From an uncultured Alphaproteobacteria bacterium (GTDB lineage: Bacteria; Pseudomonadota; Alphaproteobacteria; Bin95), in NCBI GenBank assembly GCA_913060845.1, contig CAJXVF010000045.1, forward strand, positions 1-9,554: DNA of 9,554 nucleotides, given 5' to 3'. The translations under genes and the position numbers were made by a program. Shown piece by piece: positions 1 through 6,749 of the stretch. Position 1 is the stretch's first letter, and the number at the start of each line of letters is the position of its first letter. The notes under the pieces were generated by a model. That model was not told the DNA's origin, ran no database searches, and saw only the letters and a program-made list of their open reading frames with translations.

Positions 1-42
1 CCTCTCTATTCGTCGGCAGCGTCAGATGTGTATAAGAGACAG
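1..42 (+). other. Illumina Nextera adapter and i5 index left on the contig end (artefact)
   Basis: This stretch is synthetic, not genomic. Bases 24-42 read AGATGTGTATAAGAGACAG, the 19-bp Tn5 mosaic end used in Nextera tagmentation. Bases 10-23 are the read-1 adapter part that precedes it, and bases 2-9 (CTCTCTAT) match the Nextera i5 index 502. Base 1 fits the last base of the P5 arm. The order index, adapter, mosaic end is exactly that of a library molecule, so genomic sequence begins at base 43. It should not be read as a mobile element or as part of the BamE-like gene that it truncates. Confidence 0.97.
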
Positions 43-309
43 CACTTGGCTGATGTAGTACCAAACGCTGTCATCGAATGCGGCGACACTTGACGGCGTG
101 CCAAGCACGGCGCGGACATCCTGTTTCGTCGCAGCGCCGGGACGCACGTCTTCCACCGTCGCGGTTCTAAGGATATGACCGTGCGTCGCAACCTCATCAG
201 TGCAAGCACCAAGGCCAAGGCCTGCGGTCAGCGCTAAAGCGATTAGAGTGCGGCGGGCAAATTTGGGGTGGGCCAAATTGCGGCGTGTGATATGTAAGGG
301 CGTATGCAT
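43..309 (-). CDS. bamE: BamE/SmpA/OmlA-family outer membrane lipoprotein, 3' end missing
   Basis: BamE is a small lipoprotein of the BAM complex, which folds beta-barrel proteins into the outer membrane; it acts on the periplasmic face. The 89 genomic codons show basic residues, a hydrophobic stretch at about residues 21-32 and a lipobox LGAC with the lipidated Cys at residue 36. The BamE fold core follows: a GHIL segment, VRPGAATKQDVRAVLGTPSS (about 55-74) and an FDDSVWYYIS strand. The gene is cut by the sequencing adapter at base 42. The frame runs on through the adapter for six false residues (LSLIHI) to a stop, so the apparent 95-residue protein is an artefact; a full-length relative would continue past WYYISQ. 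The ATG at 309 has no Shine-Dalgarno and only 36 bases separate it from the divergent chaperone gene, which leaves a leaderless start possible. The family call is firm; the gene symbol is by family and context. Confidence 0.85.
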
Positions 310-317
310 GATTAAAC

Positions 318-346
318 TAAATAGTCGAGCAGCGGAGCCTGCGCAA
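318..346 (-). promoter_or_regulatory. Candidate promoter for the BamE-like gene
   Basis: On the minus strand, TATTTA (318-323) lies 17 bases downstream of TTGCGC (341-346). This resembles a weak sigma-70 type -10 and -35 pair. The predicted start of transcription falls within a few bases of the ATG at 309, which would make the mRNA leaderless or nearly so. The -35 element would overlap the first base of the divergent chaperone gene. The -35 match is poor (only TTG conserved), so this is a suggestion only. Confidence 0.25.
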
Positions 347-900
347 TGCGAAGATTAAGGCAATGGTGGGCGCGTCGGGTGTCCCATAGCGATGATCCAG
401 CGTGGCGGCTCTATCGCGAGGTCGCTGTTGCGGCTGTCGCTCCGGCAAGGCTGGCCAAGTTCGATATGTCGAACGAGCCAGAGGACAAGTACGAATGCCT
501 AGCGCTGCACTTGGCCGCTGTATGGCATCGTCTGGACCAAGGAGATGATGCTTTGCGTCGGATGCGTCGCCACGTGACCAGCGCGTTTGTCGCAGACATG
601 GACGCCTCGCTCCGGGATATGGGGGCTGGCGACCTTGGGGTTGGCAAGCGGGTGAAGGCGCTGACAGAGCGACTATACGGCCGCCTCGCAGCTTACGCCC
701 CTGCTTTGGAAGAAGGTGCAGGCGCAGAAATCGTTGAAGCTGCCCTGTTGCGCAATATGTACAAAGAGGGTGCTGACCCGTCTGCCGAACAATTGGCGAC
801 CGCGCGTGTGGCAGTGACAGACCTTGCTGCGGCTTGGCGAGCGCTTCCCGATTCCGCACTCTTGGCGGGCGAGGCTATTCAAATCGAAAGTGAGCGATGA
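346..900 (+). CDS. Ubiquinol-cytochrome c chaperone (CBP3/UQCC1 family)
   Basis: The 184-residue protein belongs to the ubiquinol-cytochrome c chaperone family, whose mitochondrial member Cbp3 helps cytochrome b enter the bc1 complex. It probably acts at the cytoplasmic face of the inner membrane. Recognisable parts are the N-terminal LYREVAVAAVAPA helix (about 22-34), a YECLALHLAAVWHRLDQ segment (49-65) and the family signature VADMDASLRDMGAGDLGVGK (82-101), followed by VKAL and a YGR-containing helix. There is no signal peptide or membrane segment. The ATG at 346 is supported by GGAG at 334-337, eight bases upstream. The stop overlaps the next start as ATGA (897-900), so the DUF177 gene is likely translationally coupled. 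The length is normal for the bacterial family. The role of the bacterial members is inferred from the mitochondrial homologue. Confidence 0.88.
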   Translation: MRRLRQWWARRVSHSDDPAWRLYREVAVAAVAPARLAKFDMSNEPEDKYECLALHLAAVWHRLDQGDDALRRMRRHVTSAFVADMDASLRDMGAGDLGVGKRVKALTERLYGRLAAYAPALEEGAGAEIVEAALLRNMYKEGADPSAEQLATARVAVTDLAAAWRALPDSALLAGEAIQIESER

Positions 901-1463
901 CTGAAGTTACTGAAGTCCTGGGCCTGGATAGGTTGCAATCTGGCCCACGCCGCCAAGCCCGTACCGCGACACCGGAAGAATGCGCTGCTGTTGCTGCGCG
1001 GCTTGGGTTGAACGCTGTCAAAGCCATCAGTTTTGATCTGGAAATATCCCAAACACCAGATCGCGATGTCTATGAAGTGATCGGCCAAACCTCAATGACA
1101 GCAGAGCGGACATGCTCTGTGACAAATGATCCGTTCGATGACATCACTCAGGCCGCGATCCAAGAACTCTTCACGCCGAATCCGAAAAAGGCGACGAGCG
1201 ACGAAGACGATATTGAGGCCGATATGGATGTGGTCGATATCGAATTGGTTGAGAACGATATCATCGACCTTGGGGACCTGGTCGTCCAATATCTGGCGAT
1301 GGAACTCGATCAGTCGCCCCGCTCGCCTGAAGCTGCTGCCGTGGTTGCGGCACCAGCGCCGAATGATGGACCGGTCCTCGCTGTTGGTAGAACGTTACCG
1401 TTCGCTGGCCTGGCGGACATGCTGCGCAACGGCAAAGGGGATGAGCCGAAAGGTGACGGCTGA
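897..1463 (+). CDS. DUF177/YceD-family protein
   Basis: This 188-residue cytoplasmic protein is of the DUF177 (YceD) family. The family is linked to large-ribosomal-subunit and 23S rRNA function in other bacteria and plastids; its biochemical role in alphaproteobacteria is not settled. Visible hallmarks are the SFDLEIS strand (45-51), GQTSMTAERTCSVTNDPFDD (63-82) with the central Cys-Ser-Val-Thr, a strongly acidic stretch (101-127), the IDLGDLVVQYLAMELD segment (123-138) and the closing LPFAGLADML (167-176). The motif after LALD is usually PYPR in alphaproteobacterial members; here it reads QSPR, a mild divergence. The start overlaps the chaperone stop, with no strong Shine-Dalgarno. In gammaproteobacteria yceD precedes rpmF and plsX; here no rpmF is present and a terminator follows directly. 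Confidence 0.85.
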   Translation: MTEVTEVLGLDRLQSGPRRQARTATPEECAAVAARLGLNAVKAISFDLEISQTPDRDVYEVIGQTSMTAERTCSVTNDPFDDITQAAIQELFTPNPKKATSDEDDIEADMDVVDIELVENDIIDLGDLVVQYLAMELDQSPRSPEAAAVVAAPAPNDGPVLAVGRTLPFAGLADMLRNGKGDEPKGDG

Positions 1464-1485
1464 GCCCAAGTAGTGCTTGGGTTTT
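1464..1485 (+). terminator. Intrinsic terminator after the DUF177 gene
   Basis: CCCAAG (1465-1470) and CTTGGG (1476-1481) form a perfect 6-bp stem around the loop TAGTG, followed at once by TTTT (1482-1485). It begins one base after the TGA stop. The stem is short and the T tract brief, so it may be a partial terminator or attenuator. It implies that plsX-fabH has at least some promoter activity of its own. Confidence 0.6.
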
Positions 1486-1502
1486 AGCGCCTATGAATTT
1501 CC

Positions 1503-1521
1503 AGCACTTTTATCAGGTGCT
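1503..1521 (+). promoter_or_regulatory. Inverted repeat in the plsX leader region
   Basis: AGCAC (1503-1507) and GTGCT (1517-1521) form an inverted repeat around a nine-base AT-rich centre, TTTTATCAG. It lies about 85 bases upstream of the plsX start, in the space between the DUF177 terminator and plsX. It could be an operator or simply a weak hairpin; I recognise no regulator for it. No convincing -35/-10 pair is visible nearby; TACATT at 1540-1545 is the best -10-like hexamer. Confidence 0.2.
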
Positions 1522-1558
1522 TTCCCTGGATGGGCAGGGTACATTCACAAGCGTACGG

Positions 1559-1579
1559 CCATGGTAGATTCTACCGTGG
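1559..1579 (+). promoter_or_regulatory. Hairpin in the plsX 5' leader
   Basis: The sequence CCATGGTAG (1559-1567) pairs with CTACCGTGG (1571-1579) around the three-base loop ATT, giving nine pairs of which one is G-T. No T tract follows, so it is not an intrinsic terminator. It ends 28 bases before the plsX ATG, close enough to affect translation or message stability. Its function is unknown. Confidence 0.35.
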
Positions 1580-1607
1580 GGTCGTGCAGTTAGGCCGTGA
1601 GAGAGCA

Positions 1608-2663
1608 ATGGCAGCCAAAGGACCGATAATCGCGCTTGACGCGATGGGCGGCGATAACGCGCCCGGCATTGTTGTCGGCGGCGCTGCGATTGCGCGCGAA
1701 CGGTTTCCAGAAGCGCGCTTTTTGCTGTTTGGTGATCCAGCAGTGCTTGAACCGCTGGTAGCTAAAGACAAGCTGCTTATGGAAGCAGTTGAAATTCGCG
1801 AAGCCGCTGATTCGATTTCCGCCGATACCAAGCCTTCACAAGCACTGCGCAATGGCCGTGACAGCAGCATGTGGCAAGCGCTGAATGCTGTCCGTGAACG
1901 GGAGGCGGACGCCGCCGTATCTGCGGGCAATACCGGGGCATTGATGGCGATCTCAAAGTTCGTCCTGCGCACGCCTATCGGTGTTGATCGCCCGGCGATG
2001 GCCAGCATTATGCCGACAGCCAATGGCGAGTCGGTCATGCTTGATCTCGGCGCCAATCTTGAGTGTGACGCTGATAACCTTTTCCAGTTCGCGATCCTGG
2101 GTGCACTGTTCGCCCGTTCCACCCTGGCAATTGAGCGGCCAAGTGTTGGCCTGCTGAATGTCGGCGCGGAGGAGCTTAAGGGCTCTGACGCCATCAAGGG
2201 TGCTGCGCAAAATCTGCGCCTACACGAAGGCGATTTACCACTCAGCTTCTATGGCTTCATTGAAGGCGATGACATTAGTGCTGGGGTTGTTGATGTTGTC
2301 GTGACGGATGGTTTTTCCGGCAATGTTGCGCTGAAAACGGCAGAGGGCGTGGCCAAGCTGGTTAGCGAGTTCACGCGCCGGGCGTTCAAAGCCTCGCCAA
2401 TGGCGGCGCTTGGATATTTGTTTGCGCGCCCTGCGCTCCGGCGGCTCAGCACGCATTTGGACCCGCGCAAGTATAATGGCGCGGTCTTCCTGGGCCTGAA
2501 CGGCATTGCAGTGAAGAGCCATGGCGGATCAGACGCTGTTGGATTTGCAAACGCCGTCGGCGTCGCGGTAGATATGGCGCGGCATGGTTTCCTGGAAAAC
2601 GTGCGCACGGAATTCGAGCGTCTACAGGCTGATGGCCTGGAAGACAAAACTGCATCACTTTGA
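1608..2663 (+). CDS. plsX: Phosphate acyltransferase PlsX
   Basis: PlsX converts acyl-ACP and phosphate to acyl-phosphate, the acyl donor for PlsY in the first step of phospholipid synthesis; it is a peripheral inner-membrane enzyme. The 351-residue product has the family motifs in order: [10 protein letters not shown] (11-20), [10 protein letters not shown] (105-114), MLDLGAN (144-150), [13 protein letters not shown] (182-194), [10 protein letters not shown] (214-223), [12 protein letters not shown] (232-243) and [15 protein letters not shown] (296-310). The frame is open from an ATG at 1530, but those 26 extra residues are not PlsX-like. The ATG at 1608 puts the DAMGGD motif where the family has it and has a purine-rich GAGAGAG at 1599-1605, although close to the start. 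Length fits the family. fabH follows after a 10- or 16-base gap, the usual coupling of phospholipid and fatty-acid initiation genes. Confidence 0.96.
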   Translation: MAAKGPIIALDAMGGDNAPGIVVGGAAIARERFPEARFLLFGDPAVLEPLVAKDKLLMEAVEIREAADSISADTKPSQALRNGRDSSMWQALNAVREREADAAVSAGNTGALMAISKFVLRTPIGVDRPAMASIMPTANGESVMLDLGANLECDADNLFQFAILGALFARSTLAIERPSVGLLNVGAEELKGSDAIKGAAQNLRLHEGDLPLSFYGFIEGDDISAGVVDVVVTDGFSGNVALKTAEGVAKLVSEFTRRAFKASPMAALGYLFARPALRRLSTHLDPRKYNGAVFLGLNGIAVKSHGGSDAVGFANAVGVAVDMARHGFLENVRTEFERLQADGLEDKTASL

Positions 2664-2679
2664 AGGGCGGCGCGTGACT

Positions 2680-3651
2680 ATGGCGATACGTTCCATTGCG
2701 CGCGGCTGCGGCGCTTACTTGCCGGAGCGCATTGTCACGAATGCTGAGCTCGCGGCCAAGGTCGATACGACCGACGAATGGATTCAGGCCCGCACCGGCA
2801 TCAAGCAGCGCCATATTGCTGCCGATGGCCAACTGACTTCGGATCTCGCTGTCCACGCAGCCAATCGGGCGATGGAGATGGCTGGTGTTGAAGGTAAGGA
2901 CATCGACCTGATCGTTCTGGCGACCGCAACGCCCGATCACACATTCCCGTCCACAGCGACGACGGTGCAAGCTGCTATCGGTATGAGTGGCGGCGCAGCG
3001 TTCGATGTACAGGCTGTATGCTCAGGCTTCATTTTTGCACTGGCCACAGCAGATAACTTCATCAAGGCGGGGCAGTGCAAACGGGCGCTGGTCATTGGTG
3101 CAGAAACGTTCTCGCGCATTCTTGATTGGGAAGATCGCACGACCTGCGTGCTGTTCGGTGACGGTGCCGGTGCCATTGTGCTTGAAGCGAGCGAAGGCGA
3201 GGGGCCGGATGCTCAGGGCATCCTGTCGACCCATTTGCACTCAGACGGCCGTTTCAAAGAAATGCTCTATGTGGATGGGGGGCCATCCTCCACACAGACG
3301 GTTGGACATCTGCGCATGCAGGGCCGTGAGGTCTTCAAGCATGCGGTGACGAACCTATCCAACGTGGTGTTGGAAGCGCTTGAGGCCAATGGGCTTGAGG
3401 CCGATGCAATTGATTGGCTGGTGCCGCATCAAGCGAACCAGCGGATCATCTCCGGCGCTGCCCGGAAGTTGAAAATGGATACGGCGAAGGTTGTTACGAC
3501 CGTATCCAGCCATGCGAACACATCTGCCGCATCTGTACCGCTGGCCTTGAATGTCGCCGTGCAAGATGGCCGCATAAAGTTTGGCGACCTATTGCTTTTA
3601 GAAGCCATGGGCGGCGGCTTCACCTGGGGTGCATCGCTGCTCCGCTGGTGA
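2680..3651 (+). CDS. fabH: Beta-ketoacyl-ACP synthase III (FabH)
   Basis: FabH condenses acetyl-CoA with malonyl-ACP to start type II fatty-acid synthesis in the cytoplasm. The 323-residue product shows the thiolase fold with the complete catalytic triad: Cys114 in [10 protein letters not shown], His250 in VPHQANQRI and Asn280 in SHANTSAAS. The TDEWI and RTGIKQRH motifs (31-45), the FGDGAGA motif (159-165) and the C-terminal [11 protein letters not shown] (308-318) are also intact. The ATG at 2680 gives the standard N terminus. However, a GTG two codons upstream (2674) lies six bases after AAGGG (2663-2667), better spacing than for the ATG, so the true start may be 2674. The ORF extends to 2584 inside plsX, but that part is not FabH-like. 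It is probably co-transcribed with plsX. Confidence 0.96.
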   Translation: MAIRSIARGCGAYLPERIVTNAELAAKVDTTDEWIQARTGIKQRHIAADGQLTSDLAVHAANRAMEMAGVEGKDIDLIVLATATPDHTFPSTATTVQAAIGMSGGAAFDVQAVCSGFIFALATADNFIKAGQCKRALVIGAETFSRILDWEDRTTCVLFGDGAGAIVLEASEGEGPDAQGILSTHLHSDGRFKEMLYVDGGPSSTQTVGHLRMQGREVFKHAVTNLSNVVLEALEANGLEADAIDWLVPHQANQRIISGAARKLKMDTAKVVTTVSSHANTSAASVPLALNVAVQDGRIKFGDLLLLEAMGGGFTWGASLLRW

Positions 3652-3663
3652 TTGCCGCCGCTT

Positions 3664-3680
3664 AGACCGGACTTCGGTTT
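3664..3680 (+). terminator. Weak hairpin between the convergent fabH and asmA genes
   Basis: AGACCG (3664-3669) pairs with CGGTTT (3675-3680), including one G-T pair, around the loop GACTT. It sits in the 27-base gap after the fabH stop and reaches into the stop codon of the converging AsmA gene. The stem is weak and the T tract is only three bases, so termination here is plausible but not proven. Confidence 0.3.
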
Positions 3681-5748
3681 ACTTCCCAAACAAGCCTTTA
3701 AGCTGCTTGATCGGATTAGCGTCTGGCTCAGGTTTTGGCGCTGTGTCCTTGGCTGGTTCGCTGCCGCCGAGTTTCTTGGTGACATCGTTCAGCAATCCGC
3801 CAATGCCCTTGGCACCGCCTTCAGCTACGCCCTTGATAGCGCCGACAGCACCTTCCGCGACCTTTGCAGCGCCTTCTAATGGTGCACTGCCCGGGTTGGT
3901 CAGAATGCCTGCCAGATCAGGGGCGAACTGCACGTCGTGCCAGGGGCCTGTGATCAGCACCGGTACGGCGATGCCTGTGATGGCCGTATCGCCACCTTGA
4001 CCGCGGGCGTCAGCGACAGCTTTTGGATTGACGCGATAATCCACCGTGCGCTTCGGCATATCTGCAGTGCCTTTGCCGGTTACCCGGAACAAAGGTGAGG
4101 CCATGAACAGATCACTGTTGGACACGATGCCCTTGCTGATCTTGAAGGTGCCGGATAGTTCAGAGAAGTCTGTCTGCTGGGCCGCACTGGCTCCTGAATC
4201 CAGGAACGCTGTTTCGACTTTGCGCAGCATGGCCGCCAGATTGAAGCCATTGATCGCACCATCGCGGAAGACAAACCCACCTGATCCGCCAAGGCTCCGT
4301 ACAATCGCTGCCTGAGAACTACCGGCACCCGTGACTGAGATATTTAGGTCACCTTTGCCCTCAAGCTGGTCAAAGTCAGCAGCGTCCGTCAGCAACGGCT
4401 CGGCACTAATGCCCTTTAGATTAAAGGTCTTGGCGATCCGAGGTGTTTTGCCGGAAGCATCAAGGGTTACTTTGCCCGAGCCAGCGCCGCCATAGAGCGC
4501 CAATTTAGTTAGCCCAAGATCCAGTTTACCGCCGTTAAGCGTTGCTTTAAGAGCGCTTTCGCCAATCTTGATCTTCTGGACGAGCAAGCTTTCCATCGTG
4601 AAGTCTAGCTTCGCGTTGACCTGGCGGAAGCCGGAGAAATCAATCTTGTCCTCGCTCCATTTGCCCGGCCCGCTGGCACCTGCAGACTTGGTCTGGCCTT
4701 CAGCTGGTACTGGGATATACGGGTTCAGGTCGACTGGGCCAAGCGCTAGTTTGGCGTCAATCGCGGGTACTTTACCGCCACCATTGAACGCGAAATCGCC
4801 TTTGCCGCGAAGGGCGTCGATAGCGATGGATGCGCCTGTGAAGGCAATGCGTGAGCCATTAAGAGAGAACTGCCCATCCGCCTCAAAGGGACCGAGAACA
4901 TCGCCTTCGATCGCGATTGGCGTGGCAGCCCACCCGGCCAAGTTCTTGATCGATGGTGTTTTAAACTTCGTGGCGCCAGCCAGTGCGAAGCCTTTTGCGA
5001 AATCCGCTGCACCATCGAACAAAAGGTCGAGATGCGTTCCAGATACTTTGGCGTTCAGATTGCTCTTGCCGGCTTCGATTGCCGCCAAAGGCTTGGCCAT
5101 GCCGAGCTCAAGCGCGATCTTTTCTGCTTTCCAGACAAGATCGCCCTCTGCGCCGAGCGGCCCGTTCAGGCTTGGCAATGTGAGTGAGAGATTGACGTTT
5201 TCGAGGACTTCGGTCGTACCGGCCTTTGCGTCAGTGAACGATACTCGGCCACCTTCAATCCTGACATCGCCGAGGGTGAGGTTCTTCAGCTCTTCCGGCA
5301 GGGTCGCTTTGCCGCCGCCGCCACTAGAAGCGCCGCCGTCAGCCTTGGCACCGCCAAAGTCCCAGTTGGGCTTGCCTGATTTATCGACATAGAGCCGGAT
5401 ATCCGGCTTCACCAGTACGAATTCTTTGATCTCAACTGAACCAGAAATTAGCGGCATCACAGGCACTGCGATCCGAACTTCCTCAACCGATGCCATGTTC
5501 GCATCGGGTGCGCCCTTGGCGTTGGCAAATGTGGTCTTGCCAAGCTTGATTGAGACTTCCGGCCAGATGCTGAGATCAGGCTTGCCGGAAACGACGAGTT
5601 TCCGCCCGGTCGCTTTCTCAACTTGCGCGGTGCCTTCCGCAACAATGTCGTCGAGCGGTACGAGATAGGGCAGCGCTACGCCTGCGCCGATGATCAGGAC
5701 GATCAGCGCAAATGCACCAATCGCTAGCCATTTTATAAATTTACCCAT
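3679..5748 (-). CDS. AsmA-family protein
   Basis: AsmA-like proteins are large inner-membrane-anchored periplasmic proteins; the wider family is implicated in lipid transport and outer-membrane homeostasis. The 689-residue product has an N-terminal membrane segment (about 6-28) after a short basic start. The AsmA N-terminal signature follows (TGRKLVVSGKPDLSIWPEV, 47-65; then KPDIRLYVDKSGKPNWDF, 114-131) and a Gly/Ser linker at about 132-148. A long beta-strand-rich repeat region leads to the C-terminal AsmA domain (about 483-615; GGFVFRDGAINGFNLAAML, then ITGPWHDVQFAPDL). The last 70 residues are a Gly/Ala-rich tail, a Pro/Lys linker and a closing LKGLFGK. The start at 5748 is supported by AGAGGA about eight bases upstream. 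It lies 57 bases after the DUF4197 gene on the same strand and is probably co-transcribed. Assignment to asmA itself rather than a paralogue is not possible. Confidence 0.9.
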   Translation of the reverse strand: MGKFIKWLAIGAFALIVLIIGAGVALPYLVPLDDIVAEGTAQVEKATGRKLVVSGKPDLSIWPEVSIKLGKTTFANAKGAPDANMASVEEVRIAVPVMPLISGSVEIKEFVLVKPDIRLYVDKSGKPNWDFGGAKADGGASSGGGGKATLPEELKNLTLGDVRIEGGRVSFTDAKAGTTEVLENVNLSLTLPSLNGPLGAEGDLVWKAEKIALELGMAKPLAAIEAGKSNLNAKVSGTHLDLLFDGAADFAKGFALAGATKFKTPSIKNLAGWAATPIAIEGDVLGPFEADGQFSLNGSRIAFTGASIAIDALRGKGDFAFNGGGKVPAIDAKLALGPVDLNPYIPVPAEGQTKSAGASGPGKWSEDKIDFSGFRQVNAKLDFTMESLLVQKIKIGESALKATLNGGKLDLGLTKLALYGGAGSGKVTLDASGKTPRIAKTFNLKGISAEPLLTDAADFDQLEGKGDLNISVTGAGSSQAAIVRSLGGSGGFVFRDGAINGFNLAAMLRKVETAFLDSGASAAQQTDFSELSGTFKISKGIVSNSDLFMASPLFRVTGKGTADMPKRTVDYRVNPKAVADARGQGGDTAITGIAVPVLITGPWHDVQFAPDLAGILTNPGSAPLEGAAKVAEGAVGAIKGVAEGGAKGIGGLLNDVTKKLGGSEPAKDTAPKPEPDANPIKQLKGLFGK

Positions 5749-5805
5749 TGGGTGTGTCCTCTAAGAATTTTCGTCCAGGTCTTGGTGCGCGCCGTATTTG
5801 GGCGG

Positions 5806-6549
5806 CTAGCCGAAGACCTTCTGGAGAAGTGGGGTGACCCGTTTAGCGGGATTATTGCGGATCGCTGCCTCTTCTTTTGCAATGTAATGGAACAGGCCTT
5901 TCAGGGCCTTCTCCACGGCATGGTCGACCATCAAATTCTTACCTTCTGGCGCCAATGCCGCGCCGCCAGCGGATGCAGCCGCACGATCATAGGCGCTGAA
6001 GGCATCTGTCTCGCTCAATTCACGCTCGACAATGGGGCGCATTTTGGCCGAAAGAGGATTGGTCATCTTACCTTCAAAATACCGTGTGGCGGAATCATCG
6101 GGGCCGGTCAGGATACCGCGCGAATCATCAATCGTCATTTGCTCAATGGCGTTACCAAACATCTGTTTGGCCTCATCCATGGAGCCTTCTGCGGCACGGT
6201 TCATGCGCAATTCAACTTCATCCAGCAATCCAGCGCCACCGGTAAACCGCATCACTTTCTTGGCGGTATTAATCCAACCTGGGAGCGGAATATGCGCCAC
6301 AGGGTCATTGAAGAACCCGTTGGCTGAGCCGAGATTGCCAGTGACGGTTTCTGTGCCGACACGCAATGCATCGCGCAGGCCGCCGCCAATCTCTGCGTTG
6401 GATAGGGAAGAGCTTCCTCCGCCGCCAAGGCCTTTAAGGATTGATCCAGCATCCTTGAAAATACTTTGGGCATGGACTGCTGGGCCTGCAGCCATCAAAG
6501 CCAAGGGAAGGATCAGAACACGGGCGAATTTCGCATTGGATATCTCCAT
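5806..6549 (-). CDS. DUF4197 domain secreted protein
   Basis: The 247-residue protein has an N-terminal signal peptide (hydrophobic VLILPLALMAAGPA, cleavage likely after VHA at residue 27) and then a DUF4197 domain of unknown function, expected in the periplasm. Family features are LSNAEIGGGLRDALRVGTE, the PLPGWI segment, LLDEVELRMNRAAEGSMDEA, a KQMFGNAIEQMTIDDSRGIL block, the GPDDSATRYFEGKM motif, PIVERELSET, and the C-terminal VEKALKGLFHYIAKEEAAIR...LLQKVFG. The frame also has a TTG at 6552, but the ATG at 6549 is preferred; no good Shine-Dalgarno is visible. It is the upstream member of a minus-strand pair with the AsmA-family gene, which suggests an envelope role, but the function is unknown. 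Confidence 0.88.
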   Translation of the reverse strand: MEISNAKFARVLILPLALMAAGPAVHAQSIFKDAGSILKGLGGGGSSSLSNAEIGGGLRDALRVGTETVTGNLGSANGFFNDPVAHIPLPGWINTAKKVMRFTGGAGLLDEVELRMNRAAEGSMDEAKQMFGNAIEQMTIDDSRGILTGPDDSATRYFEGKMTNPLSAKMRPIVERELSETDAFSAYDRAAASAGGAALAPEGKNLMVDHAVEKALKGLFHYIAKEEAAIRNNPAKRVTPLLQKVFG

Positions 6550-6664
6550 CAAATCGCGTTGCGGGGGTGCGTCCCAAGCCGTTCATGCTGAAGGTTGATC
6601 AGCAGCAAACACGCAGGTGCAAGGGAATGGCCCAACCGGAGAGGAATCGCAAGCCATGGGCCGT

Positions 6665-6700
6665 TTCGCAAATGCGCACGGCTTCACAAATGCGCGCGTC
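6665..6700 (+). repeat. Two imperfect 18-bp tandem repeats in a divergent promoter region
   Basis: TTCGCAAATGCGCACGGC (6665-6682) is followed directly by TTCACAAATGCGCGCGTC (6683-6700), 15 of 18 bases identical. The first copy contains the inverted repeat CGCA-AA-TGCG and both contain AAATGCGC. They lie 50-85 bases upstream of the plus-strand gene at 6750 and 116 bases or more upstream of the minus-strand DUF4197 start. Spacing of nearly two helical turns would put two protein sites on similar faces of the DNA, so a tandem operator is plausible. The rest of this 200-base gap holds only a long-loop inverted repeat GGCCCA/TGGGCC (6629-6634, 6657-6662) and no clear promoter. Confidence 0.55.
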
Positions 6701-6714
6701 GCTGATTGAATAGG

Positions 6715-6726
6715 GGGGCTGACCCC
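6715..6726 (+). promoter_or_regulatory. Small GC hairpin in the leader of the 6750 operon
   Basis: GGGG (6715-6718) and CCCC (6723-6726) pair around CTGA, within the sequence GGGGGGCTGACCCC. It sits 23 bases upstream of the start at 6750 and before the AAGGG ribosome-binding site. It may be a leader structure or a binding site; four pairs are few and it could be chance. Confidence 0.25.
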
Positions 6727-6749
6727 AACGTTCTAAAGGGCTTCTCGCC

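Noticed and set aside
24..42. Tn5 mosaic end as evidence of a transposon
   Set aside because: It is joined to the Nextera read-1 adapter and an index, so it comes from library preparation.
1530..1607. 26-residue N-terminal extension of PlsX from the ATG at 1530
   Set aside because: The extension is not PlsX-like, crosses the leader hairpin, and the ATG at 1608 gives the normal family N terminus.
4568..5392. 274-codon open frame on the plus strand
   Set aside because: It lies wholly antisense to the AsmA-family gene, resembles no family I know and is low in complexity; it is a shadow of the codon bias of the real gene.
5803..5812. Perfect palindrome CGGCTAGCCG at the DUF4197 stop codon as a terminator
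   Set aside because: It has no loop and no T tract on either strand, and the downstream AsmA gene is on the same strand; chance is the simpler explanation.
5752..6327. 191-codon open frame on the plus strand opposite DUF4197
   Set aside because: Antisense to a gene with a clear signal peptide and family motifs; no domain of its own.
6629..6662. Inverted repeat GGCCCA/TGGGCC as a terminator or operator
   Set aside because: The 22-base loop is long for a six-pair stem and no T tract follows.
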